From an uncultured Ruminococcus sp. (GTDB lineage Bacteria; Bacillota; Clostridia; Oscillospirales; Ruminococcaceae): DNA of 5,297 nucleotides. This document shows positions 5,246 through 5,297 of this stretch, piece after piece. Location: contig CAMWRC010000108.1 in the NCBI GenBank assembly GCA_947176565.1, forward strand, positions 1 through 5,297, given 5' to 3'. The notes beneath the pieces were generated by a model. It saw only the letters and a program-made list of their open reading frames with translations. It searched no databases and had not been told where the DNA came from. Position 1 is the stretch's first letter, and each line of letters starts with the position of its first letter. A program made the translations under genes and the position numbers.

Positions 5246-5297
5246 CTGTCTCTTATACTCCTCTCCGAGCCCACGCGACCGTACTAGAGCTCGTGTG
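5246..5297 (+). other. Illumina Nextera adapter read-through at the contig end (artefact)
   Basis: Positions 5246-5279 match the Nextera transposase adapter (CTGTCTCTTATACACATCT followed by CCGAGCCCACGAGAC) with 3 mismatches in 34 bases. The next eight bases, CGTACTAG (5280-5287), equal the Nextera i7 index N702. The final ten (5288-5297) match the P7 start ATCTCGTATG at 8 of 10 positions. This is library sequence left in the assembly, not genome. C5246 could also belong to the genome. Confidence 0.97.

Noticed and set aside
5246..5297. Continuation of the thiI coding sequence to the window end
   Set aside because: The frame is open, but the bases match the Nextera adapter, an i7 index and the P7 start. 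The encoded tail does not look like the THUMP domain expected after TFKVNA.

Overview
The window looks like a chromosomal fragment of a low-to-mid GC Firmicute, most likely a Ruminococcus-type member of the Oscillospirales. The reasons are strong AGGAGG-type ribosome binding sites, near-perfect sigma-A promoters (TTGACA, 17 bases, TATAAT), the clustered order rpmG-secE-nusG-rplK-rplA, a clostridial-type FeoA, and a cysteine desulfurase upstream of thiI. The genus is an inference from protein style. No rRNA or other phylogenetic marker settles it.

Layout, left half, minus strand. Positions 1-60 hold a promoter firing leftwards out of the window. At 116-337 is a single small feoA gene with its own consensus promoter (395-423) and terminator (67-98). 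From 3073 down to 496 runs the transcription/translation operon: consensus promoter, an 87-99 base structured leader, rpmG (L33), secE, nusG, rplK (L11), rplA (L1), then a GC-rich terminator. Between rplK and rplA sits an RNA motif that mimics the L1-binding site of 23S rRNA, so L1 probably represses its own translation. rplJ and rplL, which often follow rplA, are absent.

Layout, right half, plus strand. A divergent AT-rich intergenic region (about 3074-3230) carries three short perfect palindromes and an extended -10 promoter. It leads into a tightly packed cluster: a pyridoxal-phosphate cysteine desulfurase (3231-4361), an unrecognised 178-residue acidic protein (4366-4902), and the start of thiI (4914 onward). 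The cysteine desulfurase takes sulfur from cysteine and very likely passes it as persulfide to ThiI, which makes 4-thiouridine in tRNA. The unknown protein lies between them with 4- and 11-base gaps, so it is co-transcribed, but its role is open.

The last 52 bases (5246-5297) are not biological. They match the Illumina Nextera read-through adapter, followed by the 8-base index CGTACTAG and the start of the P7 end, with a few errors. The thiI reading frame stays open through this adapter, so an automatic annotation would add 17 false residues.

No mobile element, CRISPR array, tRNA or rRNA was seen. The window is mostly housekeeping. The points of real interest are the unknown protein between the two sulfur-transfer genes, the regulatory RNA leaders, the stand-alone feoA with a possible metal-regulator operator, and the adapter at the contig end.
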